In this document: positions 15,951 through 24,645 of the stretch, piece after piece
Position numbering within the stretch: position 1 is the stretch's first letter
Layout of the letters: every line of letters starts with the position of its first letter
Position numbers and translations under genes: made by a program
Assembly (NCBI GenBank): GCA_964400735.1
Contig: CAYNVQ010000003.1
Span: forward strand, 434,001 to 498,000
DNA from: CAYNVQ01 sp964400735
GTDB lineage: Bacteria > Acidobacteriota > Aminicenantia > Aminicenantales > Aminicenantaceae
Direction of reading: 5' to 3'
DNA length: 64,000 nucleotides
The notes under the pieces: model-generated
What the model was told of the DNA's origin: nothing
The model's database searches: none
The model's input: the letters and a program-made list of their open reading frames with translations, nothing else

Positions 15951-16828
15951 GAGCCTATCTCGACTGTTATCCCTGTTTTTTCAAGCAAATTCTCCAAACA
16001 TTACGGGAGGTTACTCCCGATGAGAAAAAAATCCTGGAGGTCATAAGGGCCTTCGGTCAATACCTCCAGCATATTCCAAACGAGGCCACACCTCCGGAAA
16101 TCGGACGGGAGCTCTACAGGCTTATTGCGGAGAAGACAGGATTTTCCGATCCCTATCGGGAGATCAAAAACAGATGCACCCGGCAGGCCTTGGACCTGTA
16201 TCCTCGGCTCAAGGAAAGAATCGCCGCCTCGGAAGACCGTCTGTTGACCGCGGCGCGACTGGCAATTGCGGGCAATGTCATCGATTTCGGGGCAAACGCA
16301 CGTTTCGACCTGGTTAAGGACCTCGAAGCGCTTCTTTCCCAGGAGCTGGCCATCAATCATTACCAGGAATTTCGTCAGGCGCTGGATAAATCGCGCCAGA
16401 TCCTCTATATCGCTGACAATGCCGGCGAAACGGTCTTTGACAGGCTTCTCATCGAGGAGATCGGAAAACCTGTCATTTATGTGGTGAGGGAGAAACCTAT
16501 CATCAATGATGCCCTTCTTCAGGATGCGCTGGATGCCGGTTTGGATGGGGTGGCCGAGATCATCTCCTCGGGCACGGATGCTCCGGGCACTATTTTGGGT
16601 CTCTGTTCCCGGGATTTTTTAAAAGTCTATGATTCGGCCGACCTCATCATCAGCAAAGGGCAGGGCAATTACGAAGGGCTATCCGATGAGGCCCGTCCAC
16701 TATTTTTTCTTCTCAAAGCGAAATGCGAGGTTATCGCCCGGGATATCGGAGTCGATCGGGGCGGTCTTATCCTGATGAAGGCGAAAAATTTTGATTTTCT
16801 GACAAAAAAGGAGTCCGAATCAATTTAG
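15947..16828 (+). CDS. DUF89 / ARMT1-like damage-control phosphatase
   Basis: A 293-residue protein starting MRAYLDCYPCFFKQILQTLR, the CxxC-containing N-terminus of prokaryotic DUF89 proteins. Conserved family signatures include YIADNAGETVFDRLLIEE (metal-binding Asp/Asn) and DLIISKGQGNYEGL. DUF89 enzymes are metal-dependent phosphatases that clear harmful phosphorylated side products. It overlaps the Nudix gene by 4 bases and is followed 10 bp later by the DUF362 gene, in an operon with cupin, Nudix and DUF6599 genes. Confidence 0.9.
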   Translation: MRAYLDCYPCFFKQILQTLREVTPDEKKILEVIRAFGQYLQHIPNEATPPEIGRELYRLIAEKTGFSDPYREIKNRCTRQALDLYPRLKERIAASEDRLLTAARLAIAGNVIDFGANARFDLVKDLEALLSQELAINHYQEFRQALDKSRQILYIADNAGETVFDRLLIEEIGKPVIYVVREKPIINDALLQDALDAGLDGVAEIISSGTDAPGTILGLCSRDFLKVYDSADLIISKGQGNYEGLSDEARPLFFLLKAKCEVIARDIGVDRGGLILMKAKNFDFLTKKESESI

Positions 16829-16838
16829 GAGGGATTTT

Positions 16839-17789
16839 ATGAATAAGAAAATCGGAAGAAGAGAATTTTTTAAAAGGAGCGCTCAGTTTGGATTTTCTGC
16901 CGCTTTCGGTTTCGGCCTAAGCCAGTCTCTTCGTGGAGGAAATGCGCTGCTGCAGGGTGAAGAAATTCCGGACATAGCGGTGGCGAAGGGGGGCGATTAT
17001 TATTCCAGCACCATCAAGGCCGTAGAAGCGCTGGGAGGGGTGAAGAAATTTGTATCCAGAGGGGCGCGGGTGGCCCTGCTTCCCAATTCCCAGAGCCGGC
17101 ATCCGGGAAGCTACACCAAGCCGGAATTGATCAAGGCTGTGGTCGAAAAATGTCTGGAAGCAGGGGCCAAAGAGGTCGATTGCTTGACCTGGCTGACCAG
17201 AGAGAACTGGGAGGCCAGTGGTTTAGATGTGGCGATCAAAGAGGCCGGGGCAAACCTGACATTCATTGATAGCGAGGAGGCCAATTTCAGGCCCGTTCCC
17301 GTTCAGGGAGGGAAGATTCTCAAAGAGGCGATGATCATGAAAGAGCTTTACAATCATGACGTTTTTATCGATATGCCGATCACCAAGGACCATGCCGGAA
17401 ACAAGTTCACCGGAACCATGAAGAATTTGATGGCCTTGAACTTCCGTCAGCACAACCGGCAGTTATTCCATAAGCAAGACTGGCAGACCAATCCGGAATC
17501 CATCCAGCATCTCGACCAGTGCATCGTGGATTTGAACAAGGCGGTCAAGCCGGCCTTATGTGTGGTGGATGCCACGGAGTTCATCACGACCAACGGACCT
17601 TTTGGTCCCGGTGAGCTCGCCAAGCCCCAAAAAGTAGTAGCCGGCGTCGACAGGATCGCTATCGATGCCTACTGTGCTAGCTTATGGGGATTGGCCGGTG
17701 CGGACATTTACCAGATAAAACTCGGATCTGAACAGGGACTGGGAGAGATCGACCTGAAGAAGGTGAGGATTAAAGTAATAGAGGCATGA
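16839..17789 (+). CDS. Tat-exported DUF362 protein
   Basis: A 316-residue protein with a twin-arginine signal (GRREFFKRSAQ, then a hydrophobic stretch). The mature part is a DUF362 domain (TKPELIKAVVEKCLEAGAKE, VFIDMPITKDHAGNKFTGTM, GPFGPGEL). DUF362 proteins often bind iron-sulfur clusters, but no ferredoxin cysteine motif is present here. Export through Tat suggests that it folds with a cofactor in the cytoplasm. AGGAGG precedes the ATG. The 3' end overlaps the DUF6599 gene by 4 bases. Confidence 0.88.
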   Translation: MNKKIGRREFFKRSAQFGFSAAFGFGLSQSLRGGNALLQGEEIPDIAVAKGGDYYSSTIKAVEALGGVKKFVSRGARVALLPNSQSRHPGSYTKPELIKAVVEKCLEAGAKEVDCLTWLTRENWEASGLDVAIKEAGANLTFIDSEEANFRPVPVQGGKILKEAMIMKELYNHDVFIDMPITKDHAGNKFTGTMKNLMALNFRQHNRQLFHKQDWQTNPESIQHLDQCIVDLNKAVKPALCVVDATEFITTNGPFGPGELAKPQKVVAGVDRIAIDAYCASLWGLAGADIYQIKLGSEQGLGEIDLKKVRIKVIEA

Positions 17790-18706
17790 TCAAACAGTCT
17801 CTGATCCTGCTCGTTTCAGGAGTTTTGGCTTTTATCGTTTTGGCCTATTCGGCCTTCGGCGATGATCTGTCCCGGTTTCTGCCCGAGGACGTCGAGATAG
17901 GGACATGGAAAAGGCAAAGAACCGTTCAGCATTATGCCGGCGAAGACCTCTTCGAATACATCGACGGAGGAGCGGAGATCTACCATGAATACGGATTCAA
18001 GCAGGTGGTCGTTCAGGATTATGTCAGCGCAGAGGGAAAATCTTTATCTGTCGAAATCTTCGAAATGATGTCGCCGGATAGTGCATACGGGATGTATGCC
18101 TTCAAAACGAATGCGCGGGACAAGGCAATTCCCTTGGGAAATGAAGGTCGGCTGGCCGATTACTACCTGAATTTTTGGAAGGGGCCTTTCCTCGTCACCC
18201 TGACCGGCTTCGATGAGACAGGCGAGACGGTCAAAGGACTTTTGGCCATGGCCCATGCTGTGGACTCCAAGCTGGTGAAAGTCGAAAAGGGAAAAAAGCC
18301 TCTGATGGTTTCTCTGCTTCCTTCAGAAAATCTTGAGGCCGGGAGCCTGAAGTATTTCAAGGGGCTGCTCGGACTGCGCAGCAGCCATCCTTTTTTTAGC
18401 CTGGAAATTGTCGGATTCGAAGAAGGGATCAAGGGAGACTATGCTGACGGATTGAGCCTCTTCATCATCCGCTTCGGGGAAGAGGACGAATGCCGGAAAA
18501 GCTTCAGACGCTTGAGGGAAGAGTATGAGAAAATAGTGGGAGATGAAGAATACAAGGATAGGGATATCTTTCTGGCTGAAGACAGCAGAAGCCGCCGCTT
18601 TTTTGTCTCGCTCATTAAGAATTATCTTTTTATCGGCATAGGGGACGTCGGCCGCCCAAAGGCCGATACGATCCTGCGGACCCTCGAAGAAAAAATTAAG
18701 AATTAA
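17786..18706 (+). CDS. secreted DUF6599-type protein
   Basis: A 306-residue protein with an N-terminal signal peptide (LILLVSGVLAFIVLAYSAFG). The body carries the LFEYIDGGAEIYHEYGFKQV block typical of DUF6599 proteins in Acidobacteriota and relatives. No enzymatic motif is known. It overlaps the Tat DUF362 gene by 4 bases (ATGA), so both exported proteins are probably made together. The stop codon lies inside the palindromic repeat at 18705-18799. Confidence 0.78.
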   Translation: MIKQSLILLVSGVLAFIVLAYSAFGDDLSRFLPEDVEIGTWKRQRTVQHYAGEDLFEYIDGGAEIYHEYGFKQVVVQDYVSAEGKSLSVEIFEMMSPDSAYGMYAFKTNARDKAIPLGNEGRLADYYLNFWKGPFLVTLTGFDETGETVKGLLAMAHAVDSKLVKVEKGKKPLMVSLLPSENLEAGSLKYFKGLLGLRSSHPFFSLEIVGFEEGIKGDYADGLSLFIIRFGEEDECRKSFRRLREEYEKIVGDEEYKDRDIFLAEDSRSRRFFVSLIKNYLFIGIGDVGRPKADTILRTLEEKIKN

Positions 18707-18799
18707 GGGGACGCTCCATCAGGAACCACCCTATCTCTTCTTTGATCGAACTCACCTTAAAAATAGATGATAGGGTGGCCCCAAATGGGACGTCCCCTT
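18705..18799. repeat. REP-like long palindrome / terminator
   Basis: Outer arms AAGGGGACG (18705-18713) and CGTCCCCTT (18791-18799) enclose inner arms CCACCCTATC (18726-18735) and GATAGGGTGG (18769-18778). The GGGGACG...CGTCCCC ends resemble REP palindromes mobilised by RAYT transposases. TTTTATTT follows, so it could also end the upstream operon. No RAYT gene is in the window. Confidence 0.65.
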
Positions 18800-18862
18800 T
18801 TATTTGACACGGGATTCGGGTTGGGCATAGAATAGAGCCAATCTAAGGTTAGGAGATCGATC

Positions 18863-20194
18863 ATGGAAAAAAGCACTCAAAAATCCGGCAACGGCGTCAA
18901 TCCTCTAACGAGAAGGGAATTTGTCAAGTATTTCACGGCCGGCTCAGCCCTATCCCTTGCTGCTCTCGGCGAGCTGAACGCCTCGGTCTATCAAAGCATC
19001 ACTTCTCTGAACCAGAAATACATTCAAGACGAATCCCCGGATGGAGTCTACTGGGACGCCTTGAGGGAACACTACCTTTTCGAAGAGGGAGTCATCATGA
19101 TGAACAACGGCACGGTCGGGCCGATGCCCAAGCCCGTGTTCAACACCCTGATGCGTTGTTTCAAAGTCCAGTGCACCAATCCCTTCGATGTGTATAACTT
19201 CATTCCCAGGAAGATCGAGGAGGTGCGCAACAAGCTGGCTGGTTTTATCGGGGCATCTCCGGAGGAAGTGGTCATCACGCGCAATACCACAGAGGGGATG
19301 AATTTTGTGGCCAACGGATTGGATATGGCAGAAGGAGATGAAGTCATCCTCTCCACTATGGAGCATCCCGGGGGCACTCATCCCTGGAGGTTGAAGGCAA
19401 AAAGATACGGGATCAAGATCAAGGAGGTCCCGATAGGCTTTCCCCCGGCAAGTGTGGACGAATTCGTTGCAGGATTCGAGAAGGCCATCGCGCCACAGAC
19501 TAAAATCATCAGCGTCAGCCATACGGTTTACATTTCCGGACTCATATCTCCCCTTAAGGAATTGTGCAAGATGGCTCATGAGAAGGGAGTTCTCGTGCTG
19601 GCCGATAGCGCCCACGGCATTGGGATGCTCGACCTGAATATGAAGGATATGGACGTCGATTTTTTTGCCACCAGCCCTTATAAATGGATGGGCGCTCCCA
19701 CCGGCGTGGGGGTGCTCTTTGTAAAAAAAGACGTCCAGGACAGGCTCTGGCCCACCATCGCCTCCTCAGGTTGGGACAGGTATCAAGATGCGCACAAATT
19801 CGAGACCCTTTCCCAAAGAGCGGATGCGCTCACCATCGCCCTGGGAGAAGCGGTGGATTTCCAGAATTCTATAGGAAAACAGAAGGTGGAAAAAAGGATA
19901 AAAGCTCTGGCCGGCTACCTGAAAAGAGAACTGAAAAAGATCCCTGGAGCAAAGCTGCACACATCGGAAGATCCCTACATCAGCGGAGGATTGACAGCTT
20001 TTTCTGTCGGGGATGTCGAGCCCCGTAATATAGTGGACTATGTCAGGGATAAGTACAACATCGTCATCCGTACTGTGGGGAGCCGAGAGGCGGGCACTTA
20101 TGGCCTCAGGGTTTCCACACCGATCTACGTATCGTACAGGCACGTGGATATGCTTCTCGAGGGGATACGGCACCTGGTCGGGCGAAAAGCTTAA
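18863..20194 (+). CDS. Tat-exported class V PLP-dependent aminotransferase-like enzyme
   Basis: A 443-residue protein. The N-terminus carries TRREFVKYFTAGSALSLAAL, a twin-arginine signal. The rest is a class V aminotransferase/cysteine desulfurase fold (isopenicillin-N-epimerase-like): ITRNTTEGMNFVANGL, DSAHGIGMLDL (PLP-binding Asp-x-His), and the Schiff-base Lys in FFATSPYKWMGAPTGVGVLF. No desulfurase active-site Cys loop is evident. AGGAG lies upstream of the ATG. It converges with the radical SAM gene with a 4-base tail overlap. A periplasmic PLP enzyme is unusual but occurs in this lineage. Confidence 0.88.
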   Translation: MEKSTQKSGNGVNPLTRREFVKYFTAGSALSLAALGELNASVYQSITSLNQKYIQDESPDGVYWDALREHYLFEEGVIMMNNGTVGPMPKPVFNTLMRCFKVQCTNPFDVYNFIPRKIEEVRNKLAGFIGASPEEVVITRNTTEGMNFVANGLDMAEGDEVILSTMEHPGGTHPWRLKAKRYGIKIKEVPIGFPPASVDEFVAGFEKAIAPQTKIISVSHTVYISGLISPLKELCKMAHEKGVLVLADSAHGIGMLDLNMKDMDVDFFATSPYKWMGAPTGVGVLFVKKDVQDRLWPTIASSGWDRYQDAHKFETLSQRADALTIALGEAVDFQNSIGKQKVEKRIKALAGYLKRELKKIPGAKLHTSEDPYISGGLTAFSVGDVEPRNIVDYVRDKYNIVIRTVGSREAGTYGLRVSTPIYVSYRHVDMLLEGIRHLVGRKA

Positions 20195-20949
20195 AATATT
20201 TCGGCATCCAATCCAGCCCTGTGAACCTTTTCTTTTACCAGGATCAATTCCATCCATGAAGCGTGCTTCAATTTATTATCGGGATAGCTCCTGTCCAGTG
20301 TGTACAACTGGACCATGCGGGGCTTTATTCTTCGAAGTCGAACAAGCCAATCGTCGATGTTCGCTGACTCCAGGTTTCCTGTTAATCCGGCCGTGAAAAG
20401 AGCCTGGATGGTGATGTCGGGCAATTCTTCGAGACCTTGGGTAATCCCTTCCAAATCGACACCTGAGCAAGGCTGGTTGTAGCGCTGAAATACTTGAGGA
20501 CTGCCGCAATCCAGCTTCATGATTTTCTGATCGAGTTTTTCCAGACTGTTCCGGATCGATCTATCGGAGACCAGCGCCGAGTTGGAAAGAATGGCTGTTT
20601 TAGCCGAAAAAGCCAGACGGTCGCGAATTTCGGTAACTGCCTCTACCATGGCATCGAAATCAGGATGCGTCGTGGGCTCCCCATTTCCGGAAAAGGTAAT
20701 GGCGGCCGGAGAATCTTCCATCCTGGCCAGCGCTTCTACTAAAGCCTTTTGGACATCTCCCACGGAGGGAATGGACAAGCCGCTGGGTATTTTTTTCAAG
20801 TGACATTTTGTCCAGCCATACTGGCAGTAAACGCAGTTGAACGGGCAGGTCTTTTTCTCCCAGGGAAGGATGTTAATCCCCAGCGAACGGCCCAGCCGTC
20901 TGGACATGACCGGTCCGTAGATGATTCCTTTTTTTAGCTCGAGCAGCAT
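20191..20949 (-). CDS. radical SAM protein
   Basis: About 252 residues. The N-terminal region carries the Cx3CxxC cluster motif (CPFNCVYCQYGWTKC), with a GNGEPTTHP block downstream that is the GE motif of the SAM site. It resembles small YfkA/MoaA-like radical SAM proteins found beside regulators. ATG 20949 overlaps the upstream stop region; GGGAG is the ribosome-binding site. A TTG two codons earlier is possible. It is coupled to the MocR gene upstream and shares its transcript. The substrate is unknown. Confidence 0.87.
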   Translation of the reverse strand: MLLELKKGIIYGPVMSRRLGRSLGINILPWEKKTCPFNCVYCQYGWTKCHLKKIPSGLSIPSVGDVQKALVEALARMEDSPAAITFSGNGEPTTHPDFDAMVEAVTEIRDRLAFSAKTAILSNSALVSDRSIRNSLEKLDQKIMKLDCGSPQVFQRYNQPCSGVDLEGITQGLEELPDITIQALFTAGLTGNLESANIDDWLVRLRRIKPRMVQLYTLDRSYPDNKLKHASWMELILVKEKVHRAGLDAEIF

Positions 20950-20951
20950 TC

Positions 20952-22433
20952 TCAACTCCCTTTTCCCATGTGGCGGAGGGCCTTGGACAGCCGTGTGATC
21001 CCCTCCTCGATTTCCTCTTCGTTCCGTTTGGCGATGGAGACACGGAAGTAGGCAGAAGGTTCGCTTCGATAGAAGTAATAGCTTCCGGGCGAGACGATAA
21101 TCCCGAATTTCTCCATATGGTCGTTGATTTTATCCTTGTCCCACCGGGTGGGAAGTTTTACCCATAGGGTGTAACCTCCTGCCGGACGGGTCCAGGTGAC
21201 CTTAGGGGGAAAGCAAGAGTCCATGGTTTGAAGAGCGACCTGCATGCGCTTGCGGAAGGCCCGGTGCATCCGCCGGAGTTGTTTGTCGTAGTATCCCCGC
21301 TTGAGAAACTCATGGAGAACGATCTGAACCAGTTTTCCGCTGCCCAGATCGGTAAATCTCTTGATAGCGGTAAGCCTGGATAGGCATTCGCTATCGGCCG
21401 TCACCCAGCCGATCCTCAATCCTGGAAAAAGAGCTTTCGAAAACGTCCCGAGATAGATAACGATATTTTTGCTATCCATGGATTTGATGGGAAGGGCGAC
21501 TTTGCCGAAGTATTTCATGTCTTCCTCGAAGCCATCCTCAACCAGCGGAATCCGGTGCTTCAGACAAAGGTTGAGGAGCCTTTCCCGGTGAGAATGGGAG
21601 GTAGTGATACCGGTCGGGTTCTGGAAATTGGGCATGGAGTAAACAAAGCTTATTTTTTCTTCGGAAAGGGTTTTTTCCAGAAAATCGAGGTCCATTCCAT
21701 CTTCCCTCATCGGAACTTCCAGAGGCTCGGCGCCATTGAGCCTCAGCAGAGGGAGCATGGCCGCATAGGTCGGCGCCTCGATAGCCACTCGTGCCTCTTT
21801 TCTGGCCAGCATCCGGATAACCATATCTATGGCCTGCTGGGCCCCGTTGGTGATCAGGATCTCCTTTTCGGTCACCGATATTCCATGCAGGCGCAGGCGG
21901 TGGGCGATCTGTTCCCGCAGAGGCGGATGGCCTCTGTGATCGCCATACTGAAGGGTTTCCGCTCCGAACCGGTGAAGGACATGGTTTAGGCACCGTTTGA
22001 AATCGTTCATAGGATAGAGCCTAGGGTCCAGATCCAGCTGGGATATGTTAAGGATGTTCTGACGTGGTGGGATGCTCTTGGCCTTCTCGGGTGAGTATCC
22101 AAGATAGATTTCGTGGATGGCTCTGGCCTCGGCAGACAAGGCCCGATCCCAGGGAATGACGCTGCGATTTTCGGGATGATAACGGGCCACTTTTTTCCGT
22201 CCTTCGACTCTATGATAGGATCCCTGCCGGCTGCAAAGATAACCGAGTCCCTGGAGTTCCTCGTAGGCCCGGGTGACCGTCGACCGGTTGATGCCCAATT
22301 TGTCGGCTAGGCTTCGTGTCGAAGGAAGCGATTGTCCGGCTTGAAGAATTTCCTGGTCGATGAGATTCTTTATTTCCTCGGTAAGCTGCAGGTAAAGAGG
22401 TTTTGGGTTCGTTCGATCGATTTTTAAAAGCAT
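20952..22433 (-). CDS. MocR-type GntR transcriptional regulator with aminotransferase domain
   Basis: 493 residues. An N-terminal winged helix of the GntR family (LTEEIKNLIDQEILQAGQSL, PSTRSLADKLGINRSTVTRA) is joined to a class I aminotransferase fold from about residue 120 (ITNGAQQAIDMVIRMLARKE, YSMPNFQNPTGI, and the PLP Lys in IYLGTFSKALFPGLRIGWV). MocR proteins use PLP as effector to control vitamin B6, GABA or amino-acid genes. It is followed by the radical SAM gene with the stop and start regions touching. Confidence 0.93.
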   Translation of the reverse strand: MLLKIDRTNPKPLYLQLTEEIKNLIDQEILQAGQSLPSTRSLADKLGINRSTVTRAYEELQGLGYLCSRQGSYHRVEGRKKVARYHPENRSVIPWDRALSAEARAIHEIYLGYSPEKAKSIPPRQNILNISQLDLDPRLYPMNDFKRCLNHVLHRFGAETLQYGDHRGHPPLREQIAHRLRLHGISVTEKEILITNGAQQAIDMVIRMLARKEARVAIEAPTYAAMLPLLRLNGAEPLEVPMREDGMDLDFLEKTLSEEKISFVYSMPNFQNPTGITTSHSHRERLLNLCLKHRIPLVEDGFEEDMKYFGKVALPIKSMDSKNIVIYLGTFSKALFPGLRIGWVTADSECLSRLTAIKRFTDLGSGKLVQIVLHEFLKRGYYDKQLRRMHRAFRKRMQVALQTMDSCFPPKVTWTRPAGGYTLWVKLPTRWDKDKINDHMEKFGIIVSPGSYYFYRSEPSAYFRVSIAKRNEEEIEEGITRLSKALRHMGKGS

Positions 22434-22560
22434 ATTCTCCTCGCTGTTTTCCTTTCACTTTTTTATCCCGGATTTTAATATAGGATGGCAAGTGGATTAC
22501 GTCAACAGCCAATTATTATATATTTTAAACCATCCAATTCTTTCAGTGCGACGGGAAGAA

Positions 22561-22889
22561 TCTCCAAGACCGTGATGATTTTAAATCTGGCAGGGAAGCT
22601 GAAGAGGAAGCCATCCGGAGGCGAGCGGGCATGGAAAGCAAGCTTTGCTGGCAGGTTGGAGAGCGAGCCGAGGAATAAGCTGGTTTTGATTGATTTGGAT
22701 TCCAAATCAATCGGGGATTCCAAGGGGGTATGACCCCTTGGTCGCAGGGCGAAGCCCGAGAAGGGGAGGCAGAGAGCGAAGCGAACGTTGGAAGGGGGAA
22801 GTCAGTTCCCCCTCCAAGGGATCGATGGGGAAAACCAGCGGGCTGCCGTTTCAGCTTCCCTGACAGTTGCTTTATCACGGTTTTGGAGA
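22561..22889. repeat. MITE-like imperfect inverted-repeat element
   Basis: The left arm (22561-22603) and right arm (22850-22889) are imperfect reverse complements (TCTCCAAGACCGTGAT against ATCACGGTTTTGGAGA, and CAGGGAAGCTGAA against TTCAGCTTCCCTG). The interior holds further hairpins, including CCAAGGGG-GTATGA-CCCCTTGG near 22718-22739. The right part shares a 37-bp block with 14759-14795. No transposase is encoded. The 22434-23000 gap holds nothing else I can name. Confidence 0.6.
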
Positions 22890-22996
22890 TGCTTACCACG
22901 CCACGTGTCTTCTTGCAATTGCTCCCTCACCTGCTTTAAACTGCAAAAGATTATGTATATGTAAAAGTTCATCAGGATTAAATTCGGAGGTGTCCT

Positions 22997-24196
22997 ATCC
23001 GAGAACTTCTGGTGACCGGAGCCTGTGCTTTGGTGTTCGCCGTTTATCTGCTGATCGAACAATATAGTCTGAGCCGCGAGATAAAAAAGATTCCTTTAAG
23101 AATTGGTGTGACAGGAACCAGAGGAAAATCCAGCGTGACCAGGCTCATCGCAGCCTGCCTGAGGGAATCCGGAATGAGCGTGCTGGCCAAGACGACCGGA
23201 TCCAAACCCTGCTTGATTTTTCCGGATGGAAGCGAAAAAGAAATTAAGCGCTGGGGAAGAACCTCCATCCTCGAAGAGAAAAGAGGAATCAAGGCTGCCG
23301 TAGCAGGCAAGGTCCAGGCGGTCGTGATGGAGATGATGAGCATCCATCCCGAATCATTGAGGACAGAAGTCGTCCGAATGCTGAAACCCCATCTCTTGGT
23401 GATCACCAATGTTCGTCTGGACCATCTGGACGCCATCGGAAACACAAAACCGGAAATCGCCCGCTCTTTTGCTTCCGTCATCCCCAAGAAAAGCACGGTC
23501 TTCCTTCCGGAGGAAGAATTCTATCCGGATTTCCGTCAAAAGGCAGAGACGAGGGGAACAAAAATAATCCTCGTGTCCCAATGCGGGCCAGAGGATGATT
23601 TCAAACTTTCCTCGGAAGCCCCGTCTCATGAATTTAAACAAAATATCCGTTTGGCTCTGGCCGTTGCCGATTTTTTAGGGGTTGAGCGGGATAAATCCTA
23701 CCATGGCATGACCGAAGCACAACCGGATTTTGGCGGTCTCAAAATCTGGAAGCCGGCTGAAGATTCTTCCTTTCGAGGGTGGACCTTTGTCAGCGCTTTT
23801 GCCGCTAACGATCCGGAGTCCACCAAGCGAGTCATGGACAAACTGGGGGCAAGCGGCCTTTTGGAAGACAAAAAGAGAATCGGTCTCCTTAATCTCCGAG
23901 AGGACCGTGGAGACCGGACCGTCCAATGGCTCCATGCTCTGCGGGATAGAGAAGATTTTTCATTCGACAGGCTGGTCATCACGGGAGACCACGCCCGAGT
24001 TCTCCGCAACAGGTTGAAAAAGCGCTTCAAAGCTGCAGTTACGGTTTTAAGGACCAAAAAACCGGATAAGTTAACAGCCAGCCTATTCGAAACAGGGGAA
24101 AAAAAAGCTGTGGTCATCGGTATCGGAAATATGGGAGGCATGGGGGAGAAACTCGTCGACTATTGGGAAAAGATTGGGATTCGCCATGACCTATGA
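22997..24196 (+). CDS. pgsB: PgsB/CapB poly-gamma-glutamate synthase, ligase subunit
   Basis: About 400 residues. An N-terminal membrane helix is followed by a Mur-ligase-like ATP-grasping core: P-loop GVTGTRGKSSVTRLIAACL, then VVMEMMSIHPES and NVRLDHLDAIG. It polymerises glutamate with PgsC and PgsA-type partners. The start is odd: the first standard start in frame is GTG 23012, 15 bases past the ribosome-binding site and inside the predicted membrane helix, whereas GGAGGTG at 22986-22992 is well spaced for an ATC at 22997 that would complete the helix (IRELLVTGACALVFAVYLLI). I give the longer form. pgsC and pgsW follow directly. Confidence 0.85.
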   Translation: MRELLVTGACALVFAVYLLIEQYSLSREIKKIPLRIGVTGTRGKSSVTRLIAACLRESGMSVLAKTTGSKPCLIFPDGSEKEIKRWGRTSILEEKRGIKAAVAGKVQAVVMEMMSIHPESLRTEVVRMLKPHLLVITNVRLDHLDAIGNTKPEIARSFASVIPKKSTVFLPEEEFYPDFRQKAETRGTKIILVSQCGPEDDFKLSSEAPSHEFKQNIRLALAVADFLGVERDKSYHGMTEAQPDFGGLKIWKPAEDSSFRGWTFVSAFAANDPESTKRVMDKLGASGLLEDKKRIGLLNLREDRGDRTVQWLHALRDREDFSFDRLVITGDHARVLRNRLKKRFKAAVTVLRTKKPDKLTASLFETGEKKAVVIGIGNMGGMGEKLVDYWEKIGIRHDL

Positions 24197-24626
24197 AACG
24201 TTTTTTATAGGGCTCATTCTTGCCGCCCTCTATGTAGAGGTCATGGGTGTTTATCCCGGCGGCATCATCGTCCCCGCCTACCTGGCCCTTTATCTCGATC
24301 ATCCGTCGAGGATACTGGTGACCGTTGCGGCCGCCCTTCTAAGCCTTTTGAGTTACAGATTTCTTTCCCGGGGCCTCATCCTTTTCGGAAGGCGACGATT
24401 CGTAATGCTTATCCTATTGGGCGCTCTCTGGGGACAGGCCTGGTTCCTTGTCGCTCCCCATGTGTATGCTGGGCCCGCGGAGCTCAAGGTAATAGGGTGG
24501 GTCATTCCCGGGCTTCTGGCCAACAACCTGGAAAGGCAGAGGTTTTTCGAGACACTGACCTCCCTGTTTACCGTCTCGGTTCTTGTTTATATTGTGGTGA
24601 AACTTGTGGCTAAATTTTTCTTTTAA
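24186..24626 (+). CDS. pgsC: PgsC/CapC poly-gamma-glutamate biosynthesis membrane protein
   Basis: A 146-residue, highly hydrophobic protein with about four to five membrane helices. It starts MTYETFFIGLILAALYVEVM and continues with GVYPGGIIVPAYLALYLDHP, the standard CapC signature. The start overlaps the end of pgsB by 11 bases, typical of these tightly coupled subunits. It forms the membrane complex with PgsB. Confidence 0.92.
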   Translation: MTYETFFIGLILAALYVEVMGVYPGGIIVPAYLALYLDHPSRILVTVAAALLSLLSYRFLSRGLILFGRRRFVMLILLGALWGQAWFLVAPHVYAGPAELKVIGWVIPGLLANNLERQRFFETLTSLFTVSVLVYIVVKLVAKFFF

Positions 24627-24645
24627 CCTGAATAATTTATTGAAA

